A stretch of DNA of 64,000 bases, taken from Flavobacteriales bacterium. Its GTDB lineage: Bacteria; Bacteroidota; Bacteroidia; Flavobacteriales; JABDKJ01. Shown here in pieces: positions 1 to 9,695 of the stretch (positions within the stretch are counted from its first letter, which is position 1; each line of letters starts with the position of its first letter). Location: positions 1 through 64,000 of the forward strand of contig JABDKJ010000018.1 of assembly GCA_013002285.1 (NCBI GenBank), read 5' to 3'. The notes beneath the pieces were generated by a model, which saw nothing but the letters and a program-made list of their open reading frames with translations, was not told where the DNA came from and made no database searches. The translations under genes and the position numbers were made by a program.

Positions 1-448
1 CTCCATCGCTATATCCAATGTGCTGATAAACGATCTTTCCATTTCCATCTACAAGAAATGTATATGGAGGATTGGAAACGTTCATAGCTCTTCTGAAATC
101 TGAATTCTCATCAAGCAGAACTTCATATTCCCATCCACTAGCATCTACATGGGGTTTTACTTGTCTAGATCTTCTCGCATCATCAATAGATATAGCATAG
201 ATCTTTACACCTGTCTCTTCAACCCAGTCATCATACACTTCAGAAATGTTATCCAGTTCCCTTTTGCAAGGAGAACACCAGGTTGCCCAGAAATTGATCA
301 CAAAGGGTTTTCCATCGTTATTGAATTCACTAGAGTTAATTGTTTTACCAGTTAAGTCTTTCATGTCCACCGAAGGTACTGACTTCATTTGGGCATTAAG
401 TCCAGTTAAGAATGCTAAGGTGATCGCTGTAATTAAGAATTTCTTCAT
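1..448 (-). CDS. TlpA-like thioredoxin family protein (3' end cut by window edge)
   Basis: This is the N-terminal 149 residues of a periplasmic thiol-disulfide oxidoreductase of the TlpA/ResA type; the rest lies beyond base 1. Reading the minus strand from the ATG at 448-446 gives a short signal peptide (MKKFLITAITLAFLTGLNA) and then a thioredoxin fold with the active site W-C-S-P-C at residues 57-61, preceded by the usual 'FVINFWAT' strand. The later 'PPYTFLVDGNGKIV' segment matches the cis-proline region and following strand of the fold. Such proteins reduce or shuffle disulfides of exported proteins, often for cytochrome maturation; the substrate here is unknown. It lies downstream of another thioredoxin-like gene on the same strand but is separated from it by a strong terminator at 591-620, so it probably has its own promoter in 449-590, where I found no clear consensus. 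Confidence 0.85.
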   Translation of the reverse strand, partial: MKKFLITAITLAFLTGLNAQMKSVPSVDMKDLTGKTINSSEFNNDGKPFVINFWATWCSPCKRELDNISEVYDDWVEETGVKIYAISIDDARRSRQVKPHVDASGWEYEVLLDENSDFRRAMNVSNPPYTFLVDGNGKIVYQHIGYSDG

Positions 449-590
449 TATAAATTGTTGTTTAATATTTCGCTTGAGAAATAGCAAAAAGCGAACCATT
501 TTTCAATGGAGACGCAATTTCGTTAAATCGACTGAAATAGCGCAATAAATTTGATCAAAATGGATTGAAATGAGGGATCCCATAGAGCAA

Positions 591-620
591 AAAAAAAGCA
601 TCGCCTTGGCGATGCTTTTT
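591..620 (-). terminator. Intrinsic terminator after the T9SS thioredoxin-like gene
   Basis: There is a perfect palindrome GCATCGCC-TT-GGCGATGC at 598-615, flanked by A7 on one side and T5 on the other. It begins 20 bases past the stop codon of the minus-strand gene ending at 641. On the minus strand the stem is followed by seven Ts, the standard Rho-independent layout. It could also work for plus-strand transcripts. Confidence 0.85.
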
Positions 621-640
621 TCAACTATATAAGAAATATC

Positions 641-2104
641 TTATTTCGTAACTGTCACTTTAGTTGTAGTGTAGTCACCATCAACTATCATGTTCAATGT
701 ATACATACCTGACGTTAGGTTAGAAACATCTATAGTAACAGAGTTATTTCCAACGAAATTATCTTGAGCAGAAACATAAACTCTCTCTCCTAAAAGGTTG
801 AATACCTCGAAAGAAACTTGAGAATCTGTATCTAAGCTAAAGTTAACAGTCATGTTATTCGTAGCTGGGTTAGGGAAAACGTTCAAATGCGTAAGAGCAT
901 TTATATCTTCAATACCAATGTTAGATGCAACACCAAAAACATCAGTTCTTTCTTCCCATTCTTCTTGCAATTGACTTTCAGCAAGAACTGTTCCTTGGCT
1001 GTCAGTCAATTTAAAGTATCCATCAATTGGAGCTCCCCATTGAGTAGCATAGAAACCGTCACCGAAAGAATCAAAGAAAGTAACTTTGTGACATTCGATA
1101 GCAGCAGCCGTGATGGTTTCAAAGATCAAGGCATCATTTTGTCCAGTGTATGGTCCACCAGAAGCAATGATAGTACCAGAAGCATCTTCAATTTCCCAAG
1201 TTGTTTCATCTGGCCAGTTATCCAATTGGATCTCTAGGGTAAGGTTGTTGTCACCTTCAGGTCCTAAAATCACATCTGCACTTACAGAGTTGTTGTCTGT
1301 TCCAGTATCGCCAGCATAAACAACTTCACACTCTACATTGAAGGCTCCAGAAATTCCAGTTATAGCTGGAAGAGTTACATCTTCAAAATCATAAAGATCA
1401 AGACTACCTGTCCAGTTGTAAGTGTTGTTCAGTGTGCCATCAACGTATGTATTAATATCACATGCTGTTAAAGGTGTTCCAGAAGCACTTAAGTTTTGGA
1501 TCCTTACAGAAGGAATATAGTCCCCACCTGAGCACGTTGCAGTTTCTCCTAAGTATGCAAGAATACCTGCATCCAAAGATTCTGTTGCTGCGGCACAGTT
1601 ATCATCTATGTATGACCAGTGATCAGCTGCAGATGCTTGACCTGATTCAACCAATACTCTAGAAGGGCAAATTGTATAGATCGTAGGATAGTACCCAATA
1701 GCGTAAGGCCCGTTGATACCATCATTGTCAATAATTGGGTAGGGAGTAATACTGATCCAGTCTCCTGTTGTATTCGCCCCAGTTCCTTCAAGGTCTGCTT
1801 GATTCGTAGCATCATCTGCTTCAAACATATAAATTCTCAGGTCATCAGTTCCATCTGGTCCATGGTCTGCCCATAGATCTTCAAGAGCACCTGTTTGTGC
1901 ATATGACCAACATGGTCCACACCAAGTCGCCATAACATCAATAATTACTGTCTTTCCTGCATCAAGGTCGTCATACAGAGTATGAGAGTTACCGTTGATA
2001 TCGGTAAACGTCCAGTCCGGTGCAATTGACCCATCAGGTAATTGAGCACTGCTAGTGAATGCCAGGAAGAAAGTAGCAAGAGCTAAAAGTAAAATCTTTC
2101 TCAT
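641..2104 (-). CDS. Secreted thioredoxin-fold protein with T9SS type A sorting domain
   Basis: The 487-residue protein has a signal peptide (about residues 1-20), then a thioredoxin/redoxin domain with the active site W-C-G-P-C at residues 61-65 ('VIIDVMATWCGPC'). A middle region of about 250 residues looks like beta-sandwich adhesion-type domains and includes 'FFDSFGDGFY', a motif often seen in Bacteroidota secreted proteins. The last ~80 residues ('LNVFPNPATNNMTVNF' onward, ending 'TKVTVTK') form a T9SS type A C-terminal domain, which directs export across the outer membrane and attachment to the surface. A surface thiol oxidoreductase is thus the likely role; the substrate is unknown. A TATATTTG -7 element lies 43 bases upstream and a strong terminator follows the gene, so it is probably monocistronic. 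Confidence 0.85.
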   Translation of the reverse strand: MRKILLLALATFFLAFTSSAQLPDGSIAPDWTFTDINGNSHTLYDDLDAGKTVIIDVMATWCGPCWSYAQTGALEDLWADHGPDGTDDLRIYMFEADDATNQADLEGTGANTTGDWISITPYPIIDNDGINGPYAIGYYPTIYTICPSRVLVESGQASAADHWSYIDDNCAAATESLDAGILAYLGETATCSGGDYIPSVRIQNLSASGTPLTACDINTYVDGTLNNTYNWTGSLDLYDFEDVTLPAITGISGAFNVECEVVYAGDTGTDNNSVSADVILGPEGDNNLTLEIQLDNWPDETTWEIEDASGTIIASGGPYTGQNDALIFETITAAAIECHKVTFFDSFGDGFYATQWGAPIDGYFKLTDSQGTVLAESQLQEEWEERTDVFGVASNIGIEDINALTHLNVFPNPATNNMTVNFSLDTDSQVSFEVFNLLGERVYVSAQDNFVGNNSVTIDVSNLTSGMYTLNMIVDGDYTTTKVTVTK

Positions 2105-2462
2105 AGTAGTTAATTTAATATATTAAAAATTCGAATTTTTGAAGTTCAAATATAATGAACGGTACCCGATTTTAAGGTTTAGCTGACCATATATTGTTTA
2201 CAATAATGTCTTTCTTTTAAACTTATTATAGAAATGCTGAACCTGCAATTGTGAAATTGTTCCCACAATAACCTTTAGTAAAGGCCAGATCTATATTTTA
2301 ACACGTCATTTATTAAATTACTGTAAATTAATCTAAGTAGCTGTAAAACAAATGGATATGGATCAAAACTAGTGATAATTGTAGTATTGAAAGAGGGGTC
2401 ACACCCCTAATTAATGCTCCATACCTATTGTAATGCTACGACAATTTAATTCATATGAGAAG
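2105..2462. other. Noncoding gap between mfd and the T9SS thioredoxin-like gene
   Basis: This 358-base A+T-rich stretch has no convincing ORF. It holds the -7 element at 2147-2154 and a small hairpin, AGGGGT-CAC-ACCCCT, at 2394-2408, about 55 bases past the mfd stop. The hairpin lacks a clear T tract (CTTTC follows on the minus strand), so it is at best a weak terminator for mfd. Nothing else is recognisable. Confidence 0.5.
2147..2154 (-). promoter_or_regulatory. Putative -7 element (TATATTTG)
   Basis: On the minus strand the bases read TATATTTG, an exact match to the Bacteroidota -7 consensus TAnnTTTG, 43 bases before the ATG of the T9SS thioredoxin-like gene. I could not find a TTG at the expected -33 spacing, so the promoter is only partly supported. 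Confidence 0.4.
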
Positions 2463-5400
2463 TCAGTTCTGACCCAAAAGGCTTTTCTGATGGATCTGAT
2501 CAATTGCCGCTATGGCCTCTTCTATAGTAAAAACATTATCTACTGAAAGTCTTAGAATATCATTTTTCTCATACATCTTGTATCCTTCGGGAGCTTCTTT
2601 TATAAAGTTTAGCACCTGACCAAAAGCAGGCGATGCGAAAAACTTAGACTCTTTATCTTTGATGAAATGCCCTATCATTCTTCCTGCTTTCAAAACCATT
2701 TTTTCGAATCCGATCTTTTGAGCTGCCCATTTAAGGCGAACAGTTGAGATAAGTTCGGCAGTTGGTTTCGGTATGGGGCCAAATCTATCCTGTAATTGTT
2801 CTTTAAAGATCTCAAGTTCGATCTCATTTTCTATGGTATTTAGTTCGCGATACAGCTTTAACCTTTCTGTAATTGAAATAACATATTCATCTGTGATCAA
2901 TAGTTCGAGGTCGGTTTCCAACTGGAATTCCTTGGCAAACAACTTGCCTTCATTCTCCTCTTCATAAAGATCTTTGAATTCTTTTTCTTTTAATTCTTGA
3001 ATAGCCTCGTTCAATATTTTGTGGTACATATCGAAACCAATGTCAGAAATGAAACCACTTTGCTCTCCGCCTAGTAGGTCTCCGGCCCCTCTTATATCAA
3101 GATCTCTCATGGCGATGTTCATTCCACTTCCCAGATCACTGAATTGTTCTATGGCTTGAAGTCTCCTGCGGGCATCTGTTGAAACATGGAAGATCGGTGG
3201 AGAGATCATATAGCAAAAAGCTTTTTTATTACTCCTTCCTACACGCCCTCTCATTTGGTGAAGGTCACTGAGTCCAAAATTATGAGCGTTGTTGATCAAA
3301 ATGGTATTCGCATTTGGAATGTCTATTCCCGATTCAATAATAGTGGTGGAGACAAGCACATCGAAATATCCATTTATAAAATCGACCATTACTTTTTCAA
3401 GTTTGGCTCCTTCCATTTGTCCGTGACCTATCTGCACTCTAGCATCAGGGCATAGTTTCACTATCAGGTTTGCAACTTCCTCAATATTCTCAACGCGGTT
3501 ATGGACGAAAAATACTTGACCACCTCTTGCTAATTCATAGCTAATTGCATCTCGAATGAATTCTTCATTGAAATTGTGGATCTCTGTTTGAACAGGCATT
3601 CTGTTCGGTGGAGGAGTGGTAATGATCGAAAGATCTCTGGCGCCCATTAAACTAAATTGTAAAGTTCTTGGAATTGGAGTGGCCGTGAGGGTAAGTGTAT
3701 CTACATTGTGTTTCAAATTTTTCAATTTGTCCTTTGCACCTACACCGAATTTTTGTTCTTCGTCAATGATCAAAAGGCCCAGATCATTGAATTTCACCCT
3801 CTTGTTGAGAAGTTTATGTGTGCCAATTAGAATGTCAACTTCGCCACTTTCCACTTTTTTTAGAACAACTGTGGTCTCCTTGGCAGTTCTAAATCGATTC
3901 AAGTATTCGATATTGCATGGGAACTCTTTTAGTCTTCGTTTAAAAGTTTGGGCATGCTGGAGCGAAAGGATCGTAGTTGGAACTAATACGGCAACCTGCT
4001 TACTATCTGTTACTGCCTTGAATGCTGCCCTTATTGCAATTTCTGTTTTGCCGAAACCTACATCACCACAGACCAGCCTGTCCATAGGGGCATCTTTCTC
4101 CATGTCTTTTTTAACATCTTGAGTAGCTTTCAATTGATCTGGAGTGTCCTCATACATAAAGGAAGCCTCTAACTCTGTTTGTAAATAAGTGTCAGGAGAA
4201 AAAGCAAAGCCCTTAGTAGACCTTCTTTTCGCATAGAGTTTTATCAAGTCAAAAGCGATCTGTTTTACTCTGGCTTTAGTCTTGCTTTTAAGTTTGTTCC
4301 AAGCTGGCGAACCAAGCCTATTGACCTTGGGAACGGTTCCTTCCTTGCCGCTGTATTTCGAAATGCGGTGGAGGGAGTGAATGCTTACATATAGAATGTC
4401 ATTGTCCTTATAGATGAGTCTAATGGCCTCCTGTTGTTTTCCTCCTACATCCAATTTTTCCATTCCGGAAAACTTCCCAATACCGTGGTCAATGTGTGTG
4501 ACATGATCACCAGGTTTCAAGCTCATCAGTTCTTGTATGGTAATAGCCTGTTGATTTTTCTTGAACCCTTCTTTTAATCGGAATTTATTGTATCGCTCAA
4601 ATATTTGATGATCCGTATAACAAACTATTTTATTGTCATGATCATTAAATCCTTCTTTCAGGCCTAACATAACAGGCGTGAAATCTATATTTACATTAAG
4701 GTCTTCGAATATCTTATACAATCGCTCAACCTGACTTTCATGACTTGCAGCGATCATTAGCTTGTACTTTTCCTTCGCGAGTTTGGAGAGGTCGGCTATG
4801 AGCAGATCAAAGTTTTTCTTGAATGTGGGTTGAGGAGATCCATCGACTTTTATTATTGCGCTGTGGTCAAATGCTGTTTGAATGCCCATTTCAACCACAG
4901 TGAGATCATTCAATTTTTTGGAAAAAGCCGTGCTAGATGAGAAAAGTTCTTTGGGTTCAATATGTTTTAACGGGCTATCTAACTTCGAGTATATATCTTG
5001 AGCTTTCTCCTGTTCTTTATCCAGTCTTAGCATGCATGACTTCACGTCCTCGATCCAAACACTGGTATGTTCAGGAATGAAATTCATGAACGTGTCTCTG
5101 CTCTCTTCCAATAGTTTTTCTTCAATATTGGGAACGACACTTAAGTGAACCAATTTCTTGATGCTTAATTGGGTGAGCGTATCGAATGTTCTGATGGATT
5201 CAATTTCATTTCCAAAAAATTCGATCCTATAGGGCTCCTCATTTACAAAAGAAAAAATGTCGAGAATACCACCTCTAATGGAAAATTGACCAGGTTGATA
5301 CACCAAGTCCACTTTGTCGAATTCAAAGTCGACCAAAAGATCATTTAAAAAATCCATGTTGTGGCTTTCGCCTAGCCTAAGGTCAAAAGTGTTTTTGCTC

Positions 5401-5816
5401 AGGTGCTTTTTGGAAACTACGTTTTCTGCGATCGCAGTAGGGTAGGTGACAACGGCCAAAGGCTTTTCATTTTTTTGAATAGCAGAAAGTACTTCGGCTC
5501 TCATGCCAATATTAGCGTTGTCTATCCTTGTAGCTTCATAAGGTGTCCGATAGGACTGTGGAAAAAATAGGACATCTATGGTCTTGTCCGAAATATGTTC
5601 AAGGTCATTCAAGAAATAGGCAGCTTCTTCTCGATCATTCAATATAAATAGATGCGAGCCTTTTGCATGCTTAACTGCTCCATGAATGATGAATGATCTA
5701 AGGCTTCCAACTGCTCCACTGAGCCTGATCTTGTTGGAACTGAGCAATAGATGATCAGCCAATTCTTTTGAAATGGCGTTTTCAGAATAAAAGGAAATTA
5801 ACTCTTCTCGGGTCAA
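2463..5816 (-). CDS. mfd: Transcription-repair coupling factor Mfd
   Basis: Mfd is the superfamily 2 translocase that removes RNA polymerase stalled at DNA lesions and recruits UvrA. The 1117-residue length fits the family. Domain order is the expected one: a UvrB-like N-terminal module (about 1-330, with 'GQFSIRGGILDIFSF'), the RNA-polymerase-interacting domain (about 455-530, 'GDHVTHIDHGIGKFSGMEKL'), a RecG-like helicase core with Walker A 'GDVGFGKTEIA' near residue 585 and DEEQ Walker B near 685, the motif V/VI region 'VSTTIIESGIDIPNANTI' and 'QMRGRVGRS', and the C-terminal TRCF domain. It acts in the cytoplasm. The gene lies 45 bases downstream of the fructose-bisphosphatase gene on the same strand and may be read through from it. 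Confidence 0.97.
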   Translation of the reverse strand: MTREELISFYSENAISKELADHLLLSSNKIRLSGAVGSLRSFIIHGAVKHAKGSHLFILNDREEAAYFLNDLEHISDKTIDVLFFPQSYRTPYEATRIDNANIGMRAEVLSAIQKNEKPLAVVTYPTAIAENVVSKKHLSKNTFDLRLGESHNMDFLNDLLVDFEFDKVDLVYQPGQFSIRGGILDIFSFVNEEPYRIEFFGNEIESIRTFDTLTQLSIKKLVHLSVVPNIEEKLLEESRDTFMNFIPEHTSVWIEDVKSCMLRLDKEQEKAQDIYSKLDSPLKHIEPKELFSSSTAFSKKLNDLTVVEMGIQTAFDHSAIIKVDGSPQPTFKKNFDLLIADLSKLAKEKYKLMIAASHESQVERLYKIFEDLNVNIDFTPVMLGLKEGFNDHDNKIVCYTDHQIFERYNKFRLKEGFKKNQQAITIQELMSLKPGDHVTHIDHGIGKFSGMEKLDVGGKQQEAIRLIYKDNDILYVSIHSLHRISKYSGKEGTVPKVNRLGSPAWNKLKSKTKARVKQIAFDLIKLYAKRRSTKGFAFSPDTYLQTELEASFMYEDTPDQLKATQDVKKDMEKDAPMDRLVCGDVGFGKTEIAIRAAFKAVTDSKQVAVLVPTTILSLQHAQTFKRRLKEFPCNIEYLNRFRTAKETTVVLKKVESGEVDILIGTHKLLNKRVKFNDLGLLIIDEEQKFGVGAKDKLKNLKHNVDTLTLTATPIPRTLQFSLMGARDLSIITTPPPNRMPVQTEIHNFNEEFIRDAISYELARGGQVFFVHNRVENIEEVANLIVKLCPDARVQIGHGQMEGAKLEKVMVDFINGYFDVLVSTTIIESGIDIPNANTILINNAHNFGLSDLHQMRGRVGRSNKKAFCYMISPPIFHVSTDARRRLQAIEQFSDLGSGMNIAMRDLDIRGAGDLLGGEQSGFISDIGFDMYHKILNEAIQELKEKEFKDLYEEENEGKLFAKEFQLETDLELLITDEYVISITERLKLYRELNTIENEIELEIFKEQLQDRFGPIPKPTAELISTVRLKWAAQKIGFEKMVLKAGRMIGHFIKDKESKFFASPAFGQVLNFIKEAPEGYKMYEKNDILRLSVDNVFTIEEAIAAIDQIHQKSLLGQN

Positions 5817-5861
5817 TGATCACCAATTGTGCGCTGCAAATGTAATTTTTAAAGTGCTTGG

Positions 5862-6884
5862 CTAGACTGTAGCTTCAGAATAAATTTTCATGAATTCTTC
5901 TGCCTTTTCAACCATCTTCACACTACCAATAAATAGAGGAGTTCTTTGGTGGAGTTCGGTGGGCTTAACTTCAAGAACTCTTCCATAGCCTGTGCTTGCT
6001 TTACCGCCAGCTTGTTCACATATCATGGCTAAAGGGTTGTTTTCGTAGAGTAATCTCAATTTGCCATTTGGCGAGCTAGAAGTTCTTGGATAAATGTAAA
6101 TACCACCCTTTATCATGTTCCTATGGAAATCTGCAACGAGTGAACCGATGTATCTTGATGTATATGGTCTATCTGTGGATCCGTCCTCTTCTTGGCAATA
6201 TTTGATGTATTGTTTTACACCCTCTTTAAAATGAACATAATTCCCTTCGTTGATCGAATAGATCTTTCCTGTTTCAGGAAATTTCATGTTGGGATGTGAG
6301 AGACAAAATACTCCAATAGAAGGGTCGAATGTAAATCCGTTCACTCCATAGCCGGTAGTGTATACCAACATCGTTGAGGATCCATAAATTATATATCCGG
6401 CAGCAACTTGTTTGGTCCCTTCTTGTAGAAAATCCTCTAACCTTGCCTTTTCTCCGATGGGAGAGATCCTTCTATAAATTGAAAAGATCGTTCCTATGGA
6501 AACGTTCACATCGATATTACTTGATCCATCCAAAGGGTCGATCAAAAGGACGTAATTTCCTTTTTTGGCTTCATCACTTTCAAAAGCGATGAAGTCATCA
6601 TGCTCTTCCGAAGCAATACCACAAACCTCTTCCTGCGCAAGCATGGCATCTACAAATTGATTGTCGGCAAAAACATCCAACTTTTGTTGAGCTTCTCCTT
6701 GAATATTTTCAGTTCCAGAGGAACCCATGATCTCATCCACAAGCCCGGCTTTGTTCACTTCTCGATTAACGATCTTAGAAGCTAATCGTATGGCTGAAAG
6801 TAATCGTGATAATTCACCCTTAGCATATGGAAAGTCGCTCTGGTTAGCGGTTATGAACTCGTTGAGTGTAGTTATTTTTTTCAT
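5862..6884 (-). CDS. fbp: Class I fructose-1,6-bisphosphatase
   Basis: This cytoplasmic enzyme hydrolyses fructose 1,6-bisphosphate to fructose 6-phosphate, the committed step of gluconeogenesis. The 340-residue length is standard for class I FBPases. The metal-binding signature '[19 protein letters not shown]' is intact (Asp-Pro-Leu-Asp-Gly-Ser), as are the substrate-binding region '[19 protein letters not shown]' and the typical 'EQAGGKAS' segment. The ATG at 6884 is preceded by a purine-rich GGAAGAGGATC stretch. It is transcribed divergently from the GNAT acetyltransferase gene across a 133-base gap, and mfd follows it closely. Confidence 0.97.
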   Translation of the reverse strand: MKKITTLNEFITANQSDFPYAKGELSRLLSAIRLASKIVNREVNKAGLVDEIMGSSGTENIQGEAQQKLDVFADNQFVDAMLAQEEVCGIASEEHDDFIAFESDEAKKGNYVLLIDPLDGSSNIDVNVSIGTIFSIYRRISPIGEKARLEDFLQEGTKQVAAGYIIYGSSTMLVYTTGYGVNGFTFDPSIGVFCLSHPNMKFPETGKIYSINEGNYVHFKEGVKQYIKYCQEEDGSTDRPYTSRYIGSLVADFHRNMIKGGIYIYPRTSSSPNGKLRLLYENNPLAMICEQAGGKASTGYGRVLEVKPTELHQRTPLFIGSVKMVEKAEEFMKIYSEATV

Positions 6885-7017
6885 ATGAGATCCTCTTCCT
6901 GCAGGGCAAATATCGAATTATTTGCAAGGCATTTAAAATATGAAAGCCGATTTTATTAGTGTTAAAAGGACGCTTACTAAACCATATTGATAAAAAGAAT
7001 CATACTTTCAAAGTGTC

Positions 7018-7479
7018 ATGGAAAACATCATTATTAGAAAAGGGAGAAAAGAAGATCTATCTCAAGTTCTTGACCTTATTATTGAATTAGCGATATACGA
7101 AAAAGCACCTGATGAAGTTGTAGTGACTGTTCAGGACCTTGAACGAGATGCTTTTGGAGAGCGGCCGATCATAGACCTGTTTGTTGCTGAAGAAAACAAT
7201 ACGATCATTGGTACAGCCATTTATTATTACAATTATTCCACATGGAAGGGCAAGTGCATTTATTTGGAAGATATTGTTGTTTCACAAAAACACAGAAGGA
7301 GGGGAATTGGGACCCTACTCATGGATGCAATGGTAGATCTATTCAAAAAAGAAAAAGCGAAAAGACTGATGTGGCAGGTGTTGGATTGGAATGAACCAGC
7401 AATAGAATTCTACAAAAAATACGATGCGATCATAGAGCCCGAATGGCTTAATTGTAAGTTGGTTGATAGTCAGTTTTAA
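7018..7479 (+). CDS. GNAT family N-acetyltransferase (diamine acetyltransferase-like)
   Basis: This 153-residue single-domain GNAT enzyme transfers acetyl from acetyl-CoA to an amine. The acetyl-CoA-binding motif A is visible as 'VSQKHRRRGIGTLLMDAM' (R-R-x-x-G-I-G-T), and the C-terminal 'WNEPAIEFYKKYDA' is the typical motif B. The N-terminal 'IIIRKGRKEDLSQVLDLI.EL' and the overall pattern resemble spermidine/spermine acetyltransferases of the SSAT type, but substrate specificity cannot be read from sequence. Aspartate kinase starts 24 bases downstream on the same strand, so the two are probably cotranscribed. Confidence 0.88.
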   Translation: MENIIIRKGRKEDLSQVLDLIIELAIYEKAPDEVVVTVQDLERDAFGERPIIDLFVAEENNTIIGTAIYYYNYSTWKGKCIYLEDIVVSQKHRRRGIGTLLMDAMVDLFKKEKAKRLMWQVLDWNEPAIEFYKKYDAIIEPEWLNCKLVDSQF

Positions 7480-7503
7480 TAAAATATTTCCTTCATTAGT
7501 GTC

Positions 7504-8751
7504 ATGAAAATTTTCAAGTTTGGAGGTGCATCTGTAAAGAGTGCTGAAGCCGTGAAAAATATGTTGAAGATCCTAGGTTCTTTCAAAGGAGAGAGGCTTG
7601 TGTTGGTTATTTCAGCAATGGGAAAAACGACCAATGCTATTGAACAGCTGATTGAGGCCAGGTGGGAAGGAAAAGAAGGATTCGCAGATCTACTCAACCC
7701 AATTTTTGAATATCATCAAGAGATCATTGATGGTCTGTTCAAAAAGGATGATGCATTTCATGAAGAATTTGATGCCATAAAGAACAGAATGATCAAGGCT
7801 ATTCATTTACCTGTAACACAGAACTATGATTTCGAATACGACCGAATTGCCTATTTCGGTGAGATCATCTCCACAAAGATCGTTTCAGAATTCTTATTTC
7901 GGTCGGGAAAAAAGAACAAGTGGTTGGAAGCTCTTAAATTGATCAAAACAAATAACAACTACAGAGAGGCAAGTGTGCATTGGGAGGTTACAAAGGACCT
8001 TGTGTCTAATGCTATGAAGAATTGTGAATTAGCTGTAATTCAGGGGTTCATTGGGCATACAGAAGACGGATACGTTACAACACTAGGACGTGAAGGTTCT
8101 GATTTTACCGCAGCAATAATGGCTTGGTGTCTAGACGCAGAAAACGTGATCATTTGGAAAGATGTACCGGGTATTTTGAATGCAGATCCAAAGTATTTTC
8201 CAGAGGCTCAAAAACTGGAGAAGATCTCTTATCGAGAAGCACTGGAGTTAAGCTACTATGGAGCAAGTGTGATCCACCCAAAAACGATCAAACCTCTGCA
8301 GAATAAGGAGATACCCCTATATGTCAGATCTTTTTTAGATCTGAATGGATCAGGGACATTGGTGCAAAAGTCAGACGAGAATGACGCACATATTCCTTCA
8401 TACATTTTTAAAAAGAACCAAGTGCTGATCTCTATATCCACTCGGGATTTCTCATTCGTGATCGAAGAACATTTGGAAGACATTTTTGGCATCTATAATC
8501 GTCATAAAGTGCGCATTAATCTTATGCAAAATTCAGCTTTGAATTTCACCATATGTTCAGATGCCGACCCACATAGAGTAGGTGGGCTCATTGAAGAATT
8601 AAAAAGAGATTATAGGGTCCTATTCAATGAGGGCCTCGAATTACTTACTATCAGGCATTACAATGACGAGGTATTGAATAAAATGACAAGAGGGAAAGAC
8701 ATCTTAGTGGATCAAAGAAGCAGGGTCACTGCTAGAATGGTTATTCAATAG
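7504..8751 (+). CDS. Aspartate kinase (monofunctional)
   Basis: This enzyme phosphorylates L-aspartate, the first step toward lysine, threonine, methionine and diaminopimelate for the cell wall. The 415-residue protein begins with the kinase signature 'KFGGASVKSAEAV', continues through the amino-acid kinase fold ('TTLGREGSDFTAAIMAWCLDA'), and ends with an ACT-type regulatory region (about 300-400, 'VLISISTRDFSFVIEEHL'). There is no homoserine dehydrogenase domain, so it is a monofunctional isozyme. Feedback control by an end-product amino acid is likely from the ACT region, but which one is unclear. Its 3' end overlaps the convergent dehydrogenase gene by 7 bases. Confidence 0.93.
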   Translation: MKIFKFGGASVKSAEAVKNMLKILGSFKGERLVLVISAMGKTTNAIEQLIEARWEGKEGFADLLNPIFEYHQEIIDGLFKKDDAFHEEFDAIKNRMIKAIHLPVTQNYDFEYDRIAYFGEIISTKIVSEFLFRSGKKNKWLEALKLIKTNNNYREASVHWEVTKDLVSNAMKNCELAVIQGFIGHTEDGYVTTLGREGSDFTAAIMAWCLDAENVIIWKDVPGILNADPKYFPEAQKLEKISYREALELSYYGASVIHPKTIKPLQNKEIPLYVRSFLDLNGSGTLVQKSDENDAHIPSYIFKKNQVLISISTRDFSFVIEEHLEDIFGIYNRHKVRINLMQNSALNFTICSDADPHRVGGLIEELKRDYRVLFNEGLELLTIRHYNDEVLNKMTRGKDILVDQRSRVTARMVIQ

Positions 8752-9695
8752 TTTTGGCTCGGCAACCATTTCATGATCTTCCTGAGTAAAACTTCAGATA
8801 GCTTATAATAAGAGGCATGTGTCCAACCGGCAATATGCGGAGATAAGATGACTTTCTCTGAATTGACTAGGTATTTGAATTCTTCTGGAGGTGGAAGAGC
8901 CATGAAATCTTCAAAACTGAACTTTTCGTATTCAAGGACATCGAGGCAAGCTCCAAGTATTTTCCCTTTTTTTAATCCCTCTACGAGTACGCTAGTCTCA
9001 ACTACTTGTCCTCTACAAGCATTCAACAGGTAGAATGGCTTAGACATCTTAGCCATGAAATCGGAATTGAAATAGTAATGCGTTTCTTCCGTCAAAGGAA
9101 CATGAAAACTAACGATGTCTGCACGTTCTTGAATGTATTTTAGTTTTGACTCGCGCACATAACTGTTGGTGAAGTCTTTTTTGTGTTTGTCATATGCAAG
9201 TATCCTGCATCCAAAACCTGACAGCTTCTTTGCAAAAGAACTTCCATTATTGCCATAACCAATGATGCCGATAGTCTTACCCATCAATTCTACGCCTCTA
9301 TTGGGCTCACGCAACCATTTGTTTTCTCTTATCTCATCTTGAATGATATTGAGTCTATTAAAAAGCATTAACATCATTCCGGTCAGATGCTCTCCAACAG
9401 CATCACGGTTTCCTTCAGGAGCGTTGAAAAGCGATATTCCCCTCGATCCACAATAGGAAACATCTATATTCTCCATTCCTGCTCCAGAGCGCGCAATAAA
9501 TTTCAGTGATGTGGCATTCGAAAGAAAGTCTTTGTCCATTTTTATCCTGGACCTGATCACAACTCCGTCTACATCACTAATTTCTTTTTTGAGTTCGTCC
9601 CTTTGCTTGGACGTTCCATCTATACATTGATGTCCACTTTTTTCCAGTTCTTCCTTTAGAACAGGATGGACAGTGTCGATGAACAAAACCTTCAT
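8745..9695 (-). CDS. D-isomer-specific 2-hydroxyacid dehydrogenase (phosphoglycerate dehydrogenase-like)
   Basis: This 316-residue NAD-dependent dehydrogenase belongs to the D-2-hydroxyacid family. The Rossmann motif is 'GKTIGIIGYGNNGSSFAKKL', the catalytic Arg lies in 'LLNACRGQVVETSVL', and the catalytic His in 'ILSPHIAGWTHASY'. The protein has the N-terminal substrate-binding part and no C-terminal ACT domain, so it could be a short 3-phosphoglycerate dehydrogenase (serine pathway) or a related reductase; sequence alone does not decide. Its ATG at 9695 directly abuts the stop of mgtE, which lies upstream on the same strand, so it is probably translated from the mgtE transcript. Confidence 0.88.
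   Translation of the reverse strand: MKVLFIDTVHPVLKEELEKSGHQCIDGTSKQRDELKKEISDVDGVVIRSRIKMDKDFLSNATSLKFIARSGAGMENIDVSYCGSRGISLFNAPEGNRDAVGEHLTGMMLMLFNRLNIIQDEIRENKWLREPNRGVELMGKTIGIIGYGNNGSSFAKKLSGFGCRILAYDKHKKDFTNSYVRESKLKYIQERADIVSFHVPLTEETHYYFNSDFMAKMSKPFYLLNACRGQVVETSVLVEGLKKGKILGACLDVLEYEKFSFEDFMALPPPEEFKYLVNSEKVILSPHIAGWTHASYYKLSEVLLRKIMKWLPSQNY

Noticed and set aside
2394..2408. Hairpin AGGGGT-CAC-ACCCCT as the mfd terminator
   Set aside because: The stem is only six pairs with a 3-base loop and no T tract follows, so I leave it unassigned.
3616..4122. 168-aa plus-strand frame inside mfd
   Set aside because: It is antisense to strongly conserved helicase motifs of mfd and has no protein-like features.
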